Origin: an uncultured Bacteroidales bacterium
Lineage (GTDB): Bacteria; Bacteroidota; Bacteroidia; Bacteroidales; UBA932
Length of the DNA stretch: 6,783 nt
NCBI GenBank assembly: GCA_937898205.1
Contig: CALEJC010000149.1
Location: forward strand, 1 to 6,783
Direction of reading: 5' to 3'
Positions 5,066-6,783 of this stretch are shown here, in pieces. A model generated the notes under the pieces. It worked only from the letters and a program-made list of their open reading frames with translations, searched no databases and had not been told where the DNA came from. The position numbers and the translations under genes are program-made. The first letter of the stretch is position 1; every line of letters begins with the position of its first letter.

Positions 5066-6783
5066 TAATCTTAAAAACCTGAGCTTGGATGTGCCCAGGG
5101 GGAAACTCGTCGTTGTGACAGGAATTTCCGGCTCTGGCAAATCCTCTCTTGTATTTGATACTCTATATGCAGAAGGACAGAGGCGCTTTTCGGAGAGCCT
5201 CTCTTCTTATGCCCGTCAGTTTCTGGGCAGGATGTCCAAGCCGGACGTGGACAGCATTGAGGGGATCGCCCCTGCAATAGCCATCCAGCAGAAAGTCACC
5301 ACTCGCAATCCGCGCTCTACCGTGGCCACGACCACAGAGATTTACGACTTCCTTCGCCTGATCTATGCCCGCATCGGCAAGACCTATTCTCCGATCAGCG
5401 GCGAGGAAGTACGTAGTGATTCCGTGGCAGATGTGATGAGCCATCTCTCGGCTCAGAGCGGCACTTTTTATATCCTTTCTGAACTCAAATGGTCTCAAAG
5501 AGAAGACCATACTGAGCTCCTTATTTCTCTCAAGGAAGAAGGCTTCAATCGTCTTTATGCCGACGGCCGTCCTTTTAGGATAGATGATGCCCTTCAGCAG
5601 GGAGTCGACAGCATCAAGCAGGCCTATCTGCTTCTTGATCGCGCTCGCCTTGACGGACAGGAGATGGATGCCGACACTCGCACTCGACTACTGTCTTCAG
5701 TGCAACTTGCGTTTTCTCAAGGACTTGGGGATATGTATTTGGCAACTGATACTGGACAGCTTAAGCATTTCTGCTCGCGTTTTGAAAGAGACGGGATGAG
5801 CTTCAGACAGCCTGACGAATACCTTTTTAGCTTCAACTCTCCGCTTGGCGCTTGTCAGGTCTGTGGTGGTCTGGGCAAGATTATAGACATCAGCGAAGAT
5901 CTGGTGATCCCCGATAAAACCAAGAGCATCTACGACGGAGCCATCGCATGCTGGCGAGGCGAGAAGATGTCCTGGTTCAAGGACCTGCTCATCAAAAACG
6001 CCCAGCGATATAAGATCCCGATCTTTGAGCCTTATTGCAAACTCACGGAGTCTCAGCGTGATATTATCTGGAACACCAAGCATGTCGAAGGCGATGACAG
6101 CACATTTGTGGGCATCAGAGAGTTCTTCTCTTGGGTGGAGACTCAGCGATATAAGATACAGTTTAAATATATGCTCAGTCGCTTCAGCGGCAAGACTGTC
6201 TGTCACTCCTGTGGCGGAAGCCGTCTGCGTCCCGAAGCGCTCTGGGTAAAGATTGGAGGCAAGAATATCCATGAGTTCCTCTCGCTCAATGTCGATCAGG
6301 CACTTGACTTTATCTTGGGCCTTCAGCTTTCTGCCTCGGAGAGAGAGATCATAGCTGATCCGCTTAATGAAATCATCTCTCGTCTGAACTGCCTTAAAGA
6401 TGTGGGCCTCAGCTACCTAACCTTGAGCAGAGCTTGTAACACCCTTTCCGGAGGAGAGAGCCAGCGCATCAGTCTTGTGACCGCTTTGGGATCGAGCCTT
6501 GTGGGCTCTATGTATATCCTTGACGAGCCTAGTATCGGTCTTCATCCTCGTGATACACAGAGACTTATCTCTGTTCTCAGAAGGCTTCGTGATCTGGGAA
6601 ATACCGTGGTCGTGGTGGAGCATGATGAGGAGATTATCCGTGCTGCCGACCATCTGATCGACATCGGTCCCAGGGCCGGACGTTTCGGTGGAGAGCTGGT
6701 TTTTGAGGGATGCCTGCAAGAGTCCATTCCGGAAGATATCCCGTCTCTCACTCTCGACTACCTCACCGGCAGAAGAGCAAGAT
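5028..6783 (+). CDS. uvrA: UvrA, excinuclease ABC subunit A (3' end beyond the window)
   Basis: The first 585 residues of UvrA are present, with no internal stop or frameshift. UvrA is the ATP-driven damage sensor of nucleotide excision repair; it dimerises, loads UvrB onto lesions and acts in the cytoplasm. The N-terminus reads IKIRGARVNNLKNLSLDVPRG. Walker A is GISGSGKSS (32-40), followed by LYAEGQRRF and SSYARQFLGRM. The roughly 150 residues between Walker A neighbours and the zinc region are long enough to hold the UvrB-binding domain, which UvrA2-type paralogues lack. Zinc-type Cys pairs are C276/C279 (CQVCGGLG) and C392/C395 (CHSCGGSR). The ABC signature is LSGGESQR (473-480), Walker B MYILDEPSIGLH starts at 495, and the switch His is His532 in VVEHDEE. 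Family proteins are about 940 residues, so the second ATPase half is cut off by the window edge. The gene overlaps the co-polymerase by 38 bp and starts with GTG. I see no promoter of its own. Confidence 0.95.
   Translation, partial: MSEKIKIRGARVNNLKNLSLDVPRGKLVVVTGISGSGKSSLVFDTLYAEGQRRFSESLSSYARQFLGRMSKPDVDSIEGIAPAIAIQQKVTTRNPRSTVATTTEIYDFLRLIYARIGKTYSPISGEEVRSDSVADVMSHLSAQSGTFYILSELKWSQREDHTELLISLKEEGFNRLYADGRPFRIDDALQQGVDSIKQAYLLLDRARLDGQEMDADTRTRLLSSVQLAFSQGLGDMYLATDTGQLKHFCSRFERDGMSFRQPDEYLFSFNSPLGACQVCGGLGKIIDISEDLVIPDKTKSIYDGAIACWRGEKMSWFKDLLIKNAQRYKIPIFEPYCKLTESQRDIIWNTKHVEGDDSTFVGIREFFSWVETQRYKIQFKYMLSRFSGKTVCHSCGGSRLRPEALWVKIGGKNIHEFLSLNVDQALDFILGLQLSASEREIIADPLNEIISRLNCLKDVGLSYLTLSRACNTLSGGESQRISLVTALGSSLVGSMYILDEPSIGLHPRDTQRLISVLRRLRDLGNTVVVVEHDEEIIRAADHLIDIGPRAGRFGGELVFEGCLQESIPEDIPSLTLDYLTGRRAR

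Noticed and set aside
5163..5510. A 115-codon minus-strand open frame
   Set aside because: It is antisense to the conserved N-terminal part of uvrA and has no recognisable domain.
5697..6272. A 191-codon open frame on the minus strand
   Set aside because: It lies entirely within uvrA, whose frame is continuous and carries conserved motifs across this stretch. It is a shadow of uvrA codon bias.

Overview
The window looks like ordinary chromosomal DNA from a member of the Bacteroidota, most likely a gut-type Bacteroidales. Four things support this. Two promoters match the Bacteroidetes primary sigma factor pattern (a TTG, then about 19-20 bp, then TAnnTTTG). Clear Shine-Dalgarno sequences are largely absent. 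The tRNA gene has no encoded CCA. The multi-SLBB export protein resembles Bacteroidetes capsule/exopolysaccharide exporters and has an AQA|Q signal-peptide junction. All genes read left to right on the + strand.

Layout. (1) Positions 3-56 are probably the last codons of an upstream gene. (2) 101-1189 encodes an exported N-terminal-nucleophile amidase of the choloylglycine hydrolase / penicillin V acylase family. Its catalytic Cys is exposed by signal peptide removal. (3) 1207-1375 is a self-contained tRNA-Asp(GTC) unit with its own promoter and an intrinsic terminator starting 2 nt after the tRNA. (4) A second promoter abuts that terminator and drives a large outer-membrane polysaccharide export protein (1439-3907; Poly_export domain plus six SLBB/beta-grasp modules). 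Six bases later comes an inner-membrane polysaccharide co-polymerase of the Wzz/chain-length-determinant type (3914-5065). (5) uvrA, a DNA-repair ATPase, starts at a GTG inside the last 38 bases of the co-polymerase gene and runs off the right edge (5028-6783). It has no standard ATG start near its N-terminus and so is easy to miss.

The export protein and the co-polymerase would together form the envelope-spanning part of a Wzx/Wzy-type polysaccharide export machine. No glycosyltransferase, flippase, polymerase or tyrosine kinase lies between them and uvrA, so the pair is separated from any synthesis cluster on the right side. UvrA is a housekeeping nucleotide-excision-repair subunit that appears to share their transcript.

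I did not find a clearly new biological system. The points most worth a second look are the 38-bp co-polymerase/uvrA overlap, the six-module architecture of the non-lipidated exporter, and the uncertain substrate of the amidase.
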